The notes below the pieces were generated by a model. That model saw only the letters and a list, made by a program, of their open reading frames with translations, did not search any database and had not been told where the DNA came from. Made by a program: the position numbers and the translations under genes. This document shows positions 1 to 6,618 of a stretch of 52,431 nt of DNA, in pieces (within the stretch, counting starts at the first letter, position 1; each line of letters begins with the position of its first letter). Location: positions 1-52,431 of the forward strand of contig NZ_CAUCSQ010000030.1 of the NCBI RefSeq assembly GCF_958445495.1, in the 5' to 3' direction. This DNA is from an uncultured Bacteroides sp. GTDB taxonomy: Bacteria; Bacteroidota; Bacteroidia; Bacteroidales; Bacteroidaceae.

Positions 1-281
1 CAATCTATTTTATCATATTCTTTATGAGTACCAATAAAGCGAACATACACAAACTGAATGGTGAATTTAATCACTACTACCAAACGATAGTTATTGCCTT
101 TGATGTTGAAAACATAGTGTTGATTGCCTACATTATCAACGCTATTAAATGTTTTCTTAACATCGGCAAAGCAAGTCCACTTGCTTCTTTTTACAATGGT
201 AGTCCATTCTTGCAAAGCGACCTTTGAATCGGGATGGTTCTCTGCATATTCTTTTAATGCTTGTTCGGTAAATATTCTCAT
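1..281 (-). CDS. higB: HigB-type mRNA interferase toxin, 3' part cut by window edge
   Basis: Minus-strand reading frame starting ATG at 281 and open to the left edge (93 codons visible, no stop). The translation begins MRIFTEQALKEYAE and contains KRSKWTCFADVKKTF, NVGNQHYVFNIKGNNYRLVV and YVRFIGTHKEYDKID, the pattern of the HigB/RelE-superfamily toxins (HigB_toxin, PF09907) that cleave mRNA on the ribosome. In this family the toxin gene normally comes first and the HigA antitoxin follows; the antitoxin would lie outside the window. A good promoter sits just upstream. Family assignment is from motif memory; that it is active with a partner is inferred. Confidence 0.8.
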   Translation of the reverse strand, partial: MRIFTEQALKEYAENHPDSKVALQEWTTIVKRSKWTCFADVKKTFNSVDNVGNQHYVFNIKGNNYRLVVVIKFTIQFVYVRFIGTHKEYDKID

Positions 282-303
282 TGGTTACTCAATTATCGTG
301 TGA

Positions 304-334
304 CAAAGATATGGATATAATTCTATAATTCAAA
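304..334 (-). promoter_or_regulatory. Bacteroides-type promoter of the higB gene
   Basis: On the minus strand TTTG (331-334) is followed after 19 bases by TATCTTTG (304-311), matching the Bacteroides -33 TTTG and -7 TAnnTTTG boxes. It ends 22 bases before the ATG at 281. Confidence 0.7.
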
Positions 335-362
335 ATTATATTCTGATATTTACAACTTGAAG

Positions 363-419
363 AACTAAAATAGCATATGAAGTGATTATGGCCTGTCATC
401 TTCATATGCTATTTTAGTT
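363..419. terminator. Perfect 20-bp inverted repeat, probable terminator
   Basis: Bases 363-382 and 400-419 are perfect reverse complements with a 17-base loop. A/T-rich arms and T-rich right flank fit a terminator. It separates the end of the minus-strand regulator remnant (454) from the higB promoter. Confidence 0.55.
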
Positions 420-453
420 TTTAGGGACATTTACTGAATATCCCTCATTAATA

Positions 454-795
454 TTACTCTAATACTACCCATATCCCATCATTATCCTTGCCTTCGTGTT
501 TCAGAATTCCACTCTTTTGCAAAGCGGAAAGGTCTCGTTCTATTGTGCGTTGGCTCACCGACAGCTTCTCTGACATTTGGCGACCACTAATTGTCGGAGA
601 CTCTTTGATGAGATTCAGTATTTTCTGCTGACGCTCAGTGATTTTCGTCTCTGACACGTCTCCGTCATTATCTCCGACATTTAGTTCATCCCTATACCCA
701 TCCAATGCTTTGGTCTCGTTGCAGATGCGTGTGAGTCCACTACCTCTTTTCTGTTGTATTAACCTTCCCAAATATCGAATCACCCAATCCAACAT
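454..795 (-). pseudogene. C-terminal remnant of an AlbA_2/HATPase_c_4-type ATP-binding regulator
   Basis: A 113-residue frame with a stop seven codons upstream of its ATG. Residues 16-27 (KRGSGLTRICNE) resemble the GSG-R element that ends the ATPase-like domain of AlbA_2/HATPase_c_4 regulators. A NVGDNDGD linker follows, then a DeoR/wHTH-like domain (ITERQQKILNLI ... SVSQRTIERDLSALQKSGILK). The DNA-binding AlbA_2 domain, most of the ATPase domain and the segment normally lying between GSG-R and the linker are missing. The HTH part might still be translated, but a decayed gene is more likely. A second, worse-decayed member of the same family lies at 40648-41286. Confidence 0.6.
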
Positions 796-1120
796 TGACT
801 TGTCATGAAATTAGTTGGTACACATACTTTTGACCTTTAACCAAACGAAACGGCTTATGACCGGGTTTGCGGTAGTGGCGGTGTGTGATTGCCTGCCGGC
901 TTCCGGACATGGTATTTGCTGATTTTATTCTCCCTTCTTTCCCTCTCTGTCGCTTTTTTCCGTGTATAAGCCGGTTAATTGGCTGTAAATGTCCGAAGAA
1001 AGGCCTGTGGAGCCGATAGTTCCTTGTCGTTTCATGTCCGGCAGATATGCCTCATCTTTGTACTGTTAACGTTAGCGAAGTGATAATTAAAACAGTATTC
1101 ATTTAAAAAAGAAAAGTTTT
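796..1120. other. Intergenic stretch with a possible promoter for the HU-amidase operon
   Basis: No coding signal seen. TTTC at 1031-1034 followed after 19 bases by CATCTTTG at 1054-1061 is a one-off match to each Bacteroides promoter box and would give a leader of about 50 bases before the HU-like gene. A TACTTTTG at 825-832 lacks a matching upstream box. Confidence 0.4.
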
Positions 1121-1645
1121 ATGGCGATTAGATTTAAAAGGGTTCAGCGTTTGTGCGACCCGACGAACAAAAAGGCAGGAAAAAGAGTGTATCCGGTGGT
1201 TTCTTACCAGTATGATACCAGTGCGACGCTGGATGAGTTTGCGAAAGATATTTCTTCTACTTCCGGGGTGAGCGAGGGTGAGACGATTAGTGTATTGAAG
1301 GATTTCCGTACGTTGTTGCGTAAGACATTGCTTTCGGGACGTTCGGTGAATATTAAGGGACTGGGGTATTTTTTTCTCGCTGCCCAGAGCAAGGGGACGG
1401 AGAAAGCGGAGGATTTTACTGTGGCTGACATCAGCGGCCTGCGGATTTGTTTTCGTGCGAATTCGGATATCCGTCTCTTTACGGGAACTTCGACACGCTC
1501 GGATGGGTTGAAGTTTAAGGATTTGGACCATATCAATGAGTCGAGCATACTGGACGGGGATTCGGACGGGGGAAGCGATACGCCCGCACCTGACCCGGAC
1601 AACGGTTCGGGGGACAACGGTGAAGCCCCCGACCCGGCTGCATGA
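1121..1645 (+). CDS. HU-family DNA-binding protein (HU-HIG type)
   Basis: 174 residues. The N-terminal ~125 residues (MAIRFKRVQRLCDPTNKKAG, TLDEFAKDISSTSGVSEGET, LLRKTLLSGRSVNIKGLGYF, DISGLRICFRANSDIRL) match the divergent HU-like domain of Bacteroidetes (HU-HIG / DNABII superfamily), normally a DNA-bending fold. The C-terminus is an Asp/Gly/Pro-rich acidic tail rather than the basic tip of classical HU. Two genes follow on the same strand: a small membrane/coiled-coil protein and an N-acetylmuramoyl-alanine amidase, a trio that recurs in Bacteroides genomes. The start is ATG behind an AAAAGAAAAG leader. Its function in that trio is unknown. Confidence 0.8.
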   Translation: MAIRFKRVQRLCDPTNKKAGKRVYPVVSYQYDTSATLDEFAKDISSTSGVSEGETISVLKDFRTLLRKTLLSGRSVNIKGLGYFFLAAQSKGTEKAEDFTVADISGLRICFRANSDIRLFTGTSTRSDGLKFKDLDHINESSILDGDSDGGSDTPAPDPDNGSGDNGEAPDPAA

Positions 1646-1776
1646 CGGCGGGATAACCGGGAATTGCCCGGATTGGTTTGGAATGGGGCTTCGGCCTCAT
1701 TCTTTCTTTACGGTTCTTTTAAAAGGGGACGTATCATCTTTCATATAAGGTTGATTTACAAATAATAAACGGGTGT

Positions 1777-2127
1777 ATGCAAATAACTACAATCCTTGCT
1801 TTCATTACTGCTATGGGCGGGTTGGAAGCTGTGAAATGGGCGGTGAGATATATCACTTGCCGAAAGACGGAGGCGCGGAAGGAGGAGGCTTCTGTCAGCG
1901 GCTTGGAGGAGGAGAACCGCCGTAAGAAGGTCGATTGGCTGGAAGAACGCCTGACTTTGCGGGATGAGAAAATTGACGGGCTTTATGCTGAATTGCGGAA
2001 GGAACAGGAAGACAAGATTGACTGGATACATAAATGTCATGAGGTGGAGCTGGTGCAGAAAGAGTTGGAGGTGAAGAAGTGCGAGCTCAGGGGATGTGCG
2101 CAACGTATTCCTCCTTCGGATTATTGA
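1777..2127 (+). CDS. Small membrane-anchored coiled-coil protein
   Basis: 116 residues. An N-terminal hydrophobic segment (about 3-28, ending GGLEAVKWAVRYITC) is followed by a highly charged Glu/Lys/Arg region (about 31-100) with heptad-like spacing, so a short coiled coil attached to a membrane helix is likely. It lies between the HU-like gene (131 bases upstream) and the amidase (27 bases downstream). The position next to an amidase and the layout resemble phage holins or inner-membrane spanins, but no family-defining motif is visible and that comparison is inference. Confidence 0.65.
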   Translation: MQITTILAFITAMGGLEAVKWAVRYITCRKTEARKEEASVSGLEEENRRKKVDWLEERLTLRDEKIDGLYAELRKEQEDKIDWIHKCHEVELVQKELEVKKCELRGCAQRIPPSDY

Positions 2128-2154
2128 CGGGATTATTATTAAATAACAAAAGGC

Positions 2155-3078
2155 ATGAGAAAAATAGATTCTATTATCATACATTGTTCGGCTACCAGGG
2201 CGGGGCTGGATTTTACTGCCGCGGACATTGACCGCTGGCATCGCGAACGTGGATTTAACGGTATCGGGTACCATTATGTTATCCGTCTGGACGGGAGACT
2301 GGAGAAGGGACGGGATATTTCTTTGCCCGGCGCGCATTGCAGGGGATGGAACGAACGGAGCATCGGGATATGTTATATCGGCGGATTGGACGGGAACGGG
2401 CAACCTGCGGATACCCGGACGAACGCTCAGAAAAGGGTGCTTTATCAGGTAATCATGGATTTGCAACGGGAGTATGAGGTGTTGCAGGTATTGGGGCATC
2501 GGGATACTTCGCCGGATTTGAATGGGGACGGGGTGATTGGGCCTGACGAATATGTGAAGACTTGTCCTTGTTTTGACGTGAGGAAGTTTTTACGGAGCGG
2601 GAGGGCTTTGCTGTTTGTATGGTTATTGGCTTGGGTTGTTCCGGTGTTCTTGTCGGGGTGCGGGAGCAAGAGAGAGGTGGTGGGCAGGAGTTACGGGCTT
2701 ACGGCGGATTCGAGTTCCCGGACCGGTTTGAAGAAAAAGGCTGTCGGGCGGGTGTGTATGTCGGAAGGGGATTCGGAGCTTGTGGAGGAACATATCGAAC
2801 AGGTGGCTTTTGTGTTTGCTGCGGATACGCCTGGGGAAAGACGGAGGGCGGTGGTAAAGACTGTGACGGACCGGAAACGGGGAAGGGAGAAATTACGGCT
2901 TTCAGGGAAATTGCTGGAGGAGGAAAGCGTATCGTACGCGGATTCCGAGGCGGGAACCCGGATACGGGAAACTGAAAGGACGGTGGAGGTGGCAAGGGGG
3001 AAAGGGCGCTGGAAGGCTGTTCTTTTCCTGTCTGCTTTGGCTGCCGTGTATTTATTTTACAGACGGAAAAGAGGGTGA
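2155..3078 (+). CDS. N-acetylmuramoyl-L-alanine amidase (T7-lysozyme type) with C-terminal membrane region
   Basis: 307 residues. Residues 1-145 form an Amidase_2/T7-lysozyme-like domain that cuts the lactyl-amide bond between muramic acid and L-Ala. The expected Zn ligands are H10 (IIIHCSAT), H115 (VLGHRDTSP) and C137 (KTCPCFDV); Y40 and the GYHY segment also fit. There is no N-terminal signal peptide. Unusually the domain continues into a hydrophobic helix ending in a lipobox-like LSGC (C169), a charged segment rich in Arg/Glu (170-285), and a second hydrophobic helix before a basic tail (YRRKRG). Typical members of this size class stop near 150 residues, so the gene looks like an endolysin fused to a membrane or spanin-like module. 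Last gene of the HU operon. Confidence 0.85.
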   Translation: MRKIDSIIIHCSATRAGLDFTAADIDRWHRERGFNGIGYHYVIRLDGRLEKGRDISLPGAHCRGWNERSIGICYIGGLDGNGQPADTRTNAQKRVLYQVIMDLQREYEVLQVLGHRDTSPDLNGDGVIGPDEYVKTCPCFDVRKFLRSGRALLFVWLLAWVVPVFLSGCGSKREVVGRSYGLTADSSSRTGLKKKAVGRVCMSEGDSELVEEHIEQVAFVFAADTPGERRRAVVKTVTDRKRGREKLRLSGKLLEEESVSYADSEAGTRIRETERTVEVARGKGRWKAVLFLSALAAVYLFYRRKRG

Positions 3079-3100
3079 CGGCAGGTATTTCTTTTTTAAC

Positions 3101-3763
3101 TTACCAATCGATTTCTTCTATTCCTTTACTTCGTAGAAAAGCGTTTGCTTTGCTGAAATGTTTGCAGCCGAAGAATCCGTGTTCGGCAGAACGGGGAGAG
3201 GGATGGGTGGCTGTCAGCACCAGGTGTTTGCCGGTGTCTATCAGGGAGAGTTTTTCTTTTGCGTAGCTTCCCCAGAGCATGAATACCAGGTTTTCCCGTT
3301 CGTCGCTCAGCTTTCTGATAACCGCGTCTGTGAAGGTTTCCCATCCCATATTCCGGTGAGAGCCTGTTTCGTATGCGCGTACGGTGAGGACGGAGTTCAT
3401 TGAGAATACTCCTTGCGCTACCCAGCGGTCCAGATTGCCGGAAGCGGGAACCGGTTTTCCGATGTCCTGATGTATCTCTCTGAATATATTGGCTAATGAG
3501 CCAGGGATGGCGACGCCGTCCGGAACGGAGAAGCAGATGCCGTAGTATTGGCCGGGATTGGGGTAGGGGTCTTGTCCGAGAATGACGACTTTTACTTTTT
3601 CGAAGGGGCAGGAATTGAATACATGGAAAATCTGACGGCCGGGAGGGAGGATGTGGGCGCGCCCGTATTCGCTTTTGACGAATGCCACCAGTTTTTCGAA
3701 ATATGGTTTGTCAAACTCTTCTTGCAGCCGTTGTCTCCAGCTTTCTTCTATTCTAACATTCAT
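3101..3763 (-). CDS. ung: Uracil-DNA glycosylase, family 1 (variant active-site loop)
   Basis: 220 residues, the length usual for Bacteroides Ung. It removes uracil from DNA. The water-activating loop is GQDPYPNPGQYYG (D65, Y67 present), where most family-1 enzymes have GQDPYHGPGQAHG; FSMNSVLTV keeps N123, and HPSPRSAEHGFFG keeps H187. Bacteroides often carry two Ung paralogs and this looks like the more divergent one. The ATG at 3763 (MNVRIEESWR) is chosen over an in-frame TTG at 3796 because that TTG lies inside the -7 promoter box. It is a single-gene unit, convergent with the amidase gene. Confidence 0.93.
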   Translation of the reverse strand: MNVRIEESWRQRLQEEFDKPYFEKLVAFVKSEYGRAHILPPGRQIFHVFNSCPFEKVKVVILGQDPYPNPGQYYGICFSVPDGVAIPGSLANIFREIHQDIGKPVPASGNLDRWVAQGVFSMNSVLTVRAYETGSHRNMGWETFTDAVIRKLSDERENLVFMLWGSYAKEKLSLIDTGKHLVLTATHPSPRSAEHGFFGCKHFSKANAFLRSKGIEEIDW

Positions 3764-3793
3764 ACAGTCCGTCTCCGATTGGTTATGCTCCGG

Positions 3794-3825
3794 CAAAAAT
3801 AGGTATATTGCGGCAATTTATCAAA
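3794..3825 (-). promoter_or_regulatory. Promoter of ung
   Basis: Minus strand TTTG (3822-3825), 20-base spacer, TATTTTTG (3794-3801). It overlaps the upstream alternative TTG start and therefore decides the ung start at 3763. Confidence 0.7.
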
Positions 3826-3947
3826 AATGAACGGGGGAATTGGGACGGATGGACTGTTTTTGATTGTTTTACATGCTAATAAATGATAATAAACGTCTTT
3901 CTTACGAAAAAGAAGGAGGAAAAACGTATTTATCCGATTAATTAGAT

Positions 3948-4090
3948 TACCTTTGTTCCCAGAGTTTGAGTTACGAATTATTATTGTGCAGTTCTCCTTT
4001 ATAATATATTATTTAGATTATTAGCAAGTAGTCCTCTTCTTTAATTATCCTCCTCACTCCAATTTAGTATTTATTTTAATAAAATTTTAA
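3948..4090 (+). promoter_or_regulatory. -7 box and long leader of the RRM protein gene
   Basis: TACCTTTG at 3948-3955 is a good -7 box; no clear TTTG lies 19-20 bases upstream. Transcription from it gives a leader of about 130 bases, A/T-rich, with a TCCTCCTCACTCC stretch at 4048-4060 that resembles the 16S anti-Shine-Dalgarno. Long leaders are common on cold-shock-responsive genes. Bases 3830-3947 hold nothing else recognisable. Confidence 0.45.
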
Positions 4091-4396
4091 ATGAACATTT
4101 ACATTTCAGGTTTAAGTTATGGCGTTAATGACGCTGACTTAACAAATTTATTCGCAGAGTTTGGAGAAGTTTCTTCGGCTAAAGTTATTTTTGACAGGGA
4201 AACGGGCAGATCCAGAGGATTCGCATTCGTGGAAATGACGAATGACGCAGAAGGACAAAAGGCTATTGACGAATTGAATGGGGTTGAATACGACCGGAAG
4301 GTTATTTCGGTAAGCGTTGCGCGCCCACGTGCCGAGAAGCCTGCTTATGGCGGCGGTAACCGTGGCGGCGGCTATAACAATTCCAGAAGATATTAA
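4091..4396 (+). CDS. RNA-recognition-motif RNA-binding protein with Gly-rich tail
   Basis: 101 residues: one RRM (about 1-77) with RNP2 IYISGL (3-8) and RNP1 RGFAFVEM (42-49), then a short Arg/Gly-rich tail (GGGNRGGGYNNSRRY). It is the compact RRM type of Bacteroidetes (RbpA/B/C group), which binds single-stranded RNA; RbpB of B. thetaiotaomicron has been reported to influence PUL expression. It is followed by a DEAD-box helicase and a cold-shock-domain protein, so the three genes form an RNA-remodelling neighbourhood. The ATG follows an A/T-rich leader. Exact RbpA/B/C orthology cannot be assigned here. Confidence 0.92.
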   Translation: MNIYISGLSYGVNDADLTNLFAEFGEVSSAKVIFDRETGRSRGFAFVEMTNDAEGQKAIDELNGVEYDRKVISVSVARPRAEKPAYGGGNRGGGYNNSRRY

Positions 4397-4404
4397 TATT
4401 CGGG

Positions 4405-4500
4405 TGAGGCTGTTCAAAAAGCGGTAGGAGAGAAGATTCGCCTCTGTCGTTGGCGGCAGTAAGGAGGAGTGGAAAATCCGAGCCTTTTCGAACAGCCTCA
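4405..4500. repeat. 96-bp element with ~16-bp terminal inverted repeats
   Basis: The left end TGAGGCTGTTCAAAAAG (from 4405) is mirrored at the right end by CCTTTTCGAACAGCCTCA (to 4500); 11 bp are perfect, then one inserted base. It lies 8 bases after the RRM gene. It could be a tiny MITE-like element or a terminator; the arms lack a T run, which leans toward an IS-end or MITE origin. Confidence 0.45.
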
Positions 4501-4814
4501 TTGATAAGTTGTTCCCGTTTCACGATTCAACGGGGCACTCTCCGGCCGACGGGGAAAAATAAGAATCGTTTTACATTTAAGTCCTGCTAATTCTGGCTCT
4601 TCTATGCAATATCAGGGGTTTCCGGTCCTGTACTTTTCATTCTGAAAATAGATTTATTAGACTTTCTTGTAATATCGTACTCTATCAGGAAACAGAGTAA
4701 AGTTTAATAAGTATAATCATACGCCGTATCGATTATGGAACCGCTTTAGCCATCAGTATGGATGGCGATGTGCATGTCGGTTTTATTCTTTCAGGTGCGG
4801 CAAAAATAACATTT
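4501..4814. other. Leader region of the DEAD-box helicase gene
   Basis: Over 300 bases without a plausible gene. A short in-frame extension from ATG 4758 exists but has no similarity to helicase N-termini. No clear -33/-7 pair was found. The stretch may be a long 5' leader of the kind common on cold-induced helicases. Confidence 0.3.
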
Positions 4815-5933
4815 ATGACATTTAAAGAATTAAATATAATGGAGCCTGTTTTAAGGGCTATTAAGGAAAAAGGATATACGATGCCCACTCCGATTCAGGA
4901 ACAGGCGATTCCCGCCGCATTGGCGAAAAGGGATGTGTTGGGGTGTGCGCAAACCGGGACGGGGAAGACCGCTTCGTTTGCGATACCTATTATCCAGCAC
5001 TTGCAGATGGACAGGGAACTTGACGGACGTAAGGGTATCAGGGCTTTGATTTTGACACCTACCCGTGAGCTTGCCTTGCAGATTAGCGAATGTATCGACG
5101 ATTATGCAAAATATACCCGTATCCGCCACGGGGTTGTTTTCGGCGGGGTGAATCAGCGTCCGCAGGTGGATATGCTGCGCAAGGGGATTGATATATTGGT
5201 GGCTACTCCGGGACGTTTGTTCGACTTGATGGACCAAGGGTATGTGTGCCTGGACGGCGTAAGGCATTTTGTCCTTGACGAGGCGGACCGCATGCTCGAC
5301 ATGGGATTTATCCATGACATAAAACGGATTTTACCGAAGTTGCCTAAGGAAAAGCAGACTTTGTTTTTCTCTGCTACCATGCCCGGCACGGTTGTTGCCT
5401 TGACGGATTCTTTGTTGAAGAGGCCGGTGAAGATTAGCATAACTCCCGAATCGCCTGCCGTGGATGCAATCAAGCAGGTGGTTTATTACGTTGAAAAGAA
5501 AGAGAAAAGCCATTTGCTGGTTTCTATCCTGCAGAAATCGGAAGGTCAGTCTGTCCTTGTGTTTTCACGTACGAAGCATGGAGCTGATAGAATCGTGAAG
5601 GTGCTGGGAAAAGCGGGGATAGGGGGCCAGGCTATCCATGGGAACAAGAGCCAGGCGGCGAGGCAGTCGGCATTGGGTAATTTCAAGTCGGGGAAGACGC
5701 AAGTGATGGTGGCTACCGATATTGCTTCCAGGGGGATTGATATCAATGAATTGCCGTTGGTTATCAACTATGACTTGCCCGATGTACCGGAGACTTATGT
5801 GCATCGTATCGGGCGTACCGGAAGGGCGGGAAATACGGGGACTGCGCTGACTTTCTGCTCGCAGGAAGAGCGCCAACTGGTTCATGATATCCAGAAACTG
5901 ACCGGTAAGAAATTGAATAGAGGGGTTCTGTAG
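4815..5933 (+). CDS. DEAD-box ATP-dependent RNA helicase (RhlE-like)
   Basis: 372 residues. It unwinds RNA structure with ATP. The motifs appear in order: Q motif PTPIQEQ (24-30), motif I AQTGTGKT (45-52), Ia PTRELALQ, Ib TPGRL, II DEAD (155-158), III SAT, IV/V in the C-terminal RecA-like domain (TDIASRGID), VI HRIGRTGRAG (from 330). It is a minimal RhlE-type enzyme without a long basic tail. The start at 4815 (MTFKELNI) is preferred over ATG 4758 because family members start with this sequence and an A-rich leader precedes it. It is followed 57 bases later by a cold-shock-domain gene. Confidence 0.93.
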   Translation: MTFKELNIMEPVLRAIKEKGYTMPTPIQEQAIPAALAKRDVLGCAQTGTGKTASFAIPIIQHLQMDRELDGRKGIRALILTPTRELALQISECIDDYAKYTRIRHGVVFGGVNQRPQVDMLRKGIDILVATPGRLFDLMDQGYVCLDGVRHFVLDEADRMLDMGFIHDIKRILPKLPKEKQTLFFSATMPGTVVALTDSLLKRPVKISITPESPAVDAIKQVVYYVEKKEKSHLLVSILQKSEGQSVLVFSRTKHGADRIVKVLGKAGIGGQAIHGNKSQAARQSALGNFKSGKTQVMVATDIASRGIDINELPLVINYDLPDVPETYVHRIGRTGRAGNTGTALTFCSQEERQLVHDIQKLTGKKLNRGVL

Positions 5934-5990
5934 GACGGAGCTCTTTTGAATCATTCATTTATAAACGAGTATGAATTAAATATAGATTAT

Positions 5991-6476
5991 ATGGCAAAAT
6001 CCATGACTGTTGGCAAACGTGAAAATGAGAAGAAGAGGCTCGCTAAACGAGAGGAGAAATTAAAGAAGAAGGAAAGCAGGAAAATGTCGGGTAAGGCAAA
6101 TCGTTTTGAGGATATGATTGCTTACGTGGACGAGAACGGGATGATTACTTCAACCCCGCCTGCGGAGAATATCAAGAAGGAGGAGATTAATCTTGACGAG
6201 ATTGCTATCGCGACGCCTAAGAAGAAGGAGGAGGAAGCGGTCGTTTTGAGAGGACGGGTGGAATTTTTTAATGAGGCCAGGGGATTTGGATTTATTAAGG
6301 AGCTTTCCGGAGTGGAGAAGTATTTTTTTCATGTGAACAATATCATTGGTAGTATTGCTGAGAATAGTATAGTGACATTTGACCTTGAACGCGGTGTGAA
6401 AGGGATGAATGCCGTCAATATCTGTTTGGAGAATGGACCTGAAGTGAAAGAGCCCGTCCGGGACGGGCTCGTATAG
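5991..6476 (+). CDS. Cold-shock-domain RNA-binding protein with charged N-terminal extension
   Basis: 161 residues. The first 80 are Lys/Glu-rich (GKRENEKKRLAKREEK, KKESRK) and probably disordered or helical. Residues 86-146 form a cold-shock domain with RNP1 GFGFIK (99-103 region) and RNP2 YFFHV (111-115). Such proteins bind single-stranded RNA and act as RNA chaperones. The start at 5991 (MAKSMTVGKRE) fits homologs; ATGs at 5946 and 5971 are less likely. A GC hairpin (6450-6470) overlaps its 3' end. With the RRM protein and the helicase it forms a likely cold-shock/RNA-remodelling group. Confidence 0.9.
   Translation: MAKSMTVGKRENEKKRLAKREEKLKKKESRKMSGKANRFEDMIAYVDENGMITSTPPAENIKKEEINLDEIAIATPKKKEEEAVVLRGRVEFFNEARGFGFIKELSGVEKYFFHVNNIIGSIAENSIVTFDLERGVKGMNAVNICLENGPEVKEPVRDGLV
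6450..6470 (+). terminator. GC-rich hairpin at the 3' end of the cold-shock gene
   Basis: GAGCCCGTCC and GGACGGGCTC face each other across one base, so the loop must open a few pairs. It lies inside the last codons of the gene; no T run follows directly, so it is more likely an mRNA-stabilising hairpin than a terminator by itself. Confidence 0.45.
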
Positions 6477-6511
6477 GTAAAGATATAGTTTTCCGTTCTT
6501 TTTTTTAGTTG

Positions 6512-6610
6512 GAGGCTGACCGGTAAACAGGTGGATGTACGGTTTTCTTTCTTCTCGAATGTGAGGGGAAGAACCGGGTTGCCTGTTTTCGGCTCAGCCT
6601 TTTTTGTTTT
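6512..6610. terminator. Large imperfect hairpin between convergent cold-shock and GH2 genes
   Basis: GGCTGACCGGTAAACAGG near 6515 pairs imperfectly with CCTGTTTTCGGCTCAGCC at 6582-6599, with an inner CGGTT/AACCG pairing, and is followed by T6. It sits between convergent genes and probably ends transcription from the left side. Confidence 0.6.
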
Positions 6611-6618
6611 CCGTTTTA

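Noticed and set aside
24..227. 67-codon plus-strand frame at the left edge
   Set aside because: It is antisense to the HigB toxin frame, which has a clear family pattern and promoter.
3764..3796. TTG start extending ung by 11 residues
   Set aside because: The TTG lies inside the -7 promoter box TATTTTTG, and homologs start with MNV/MNVRIEESW.
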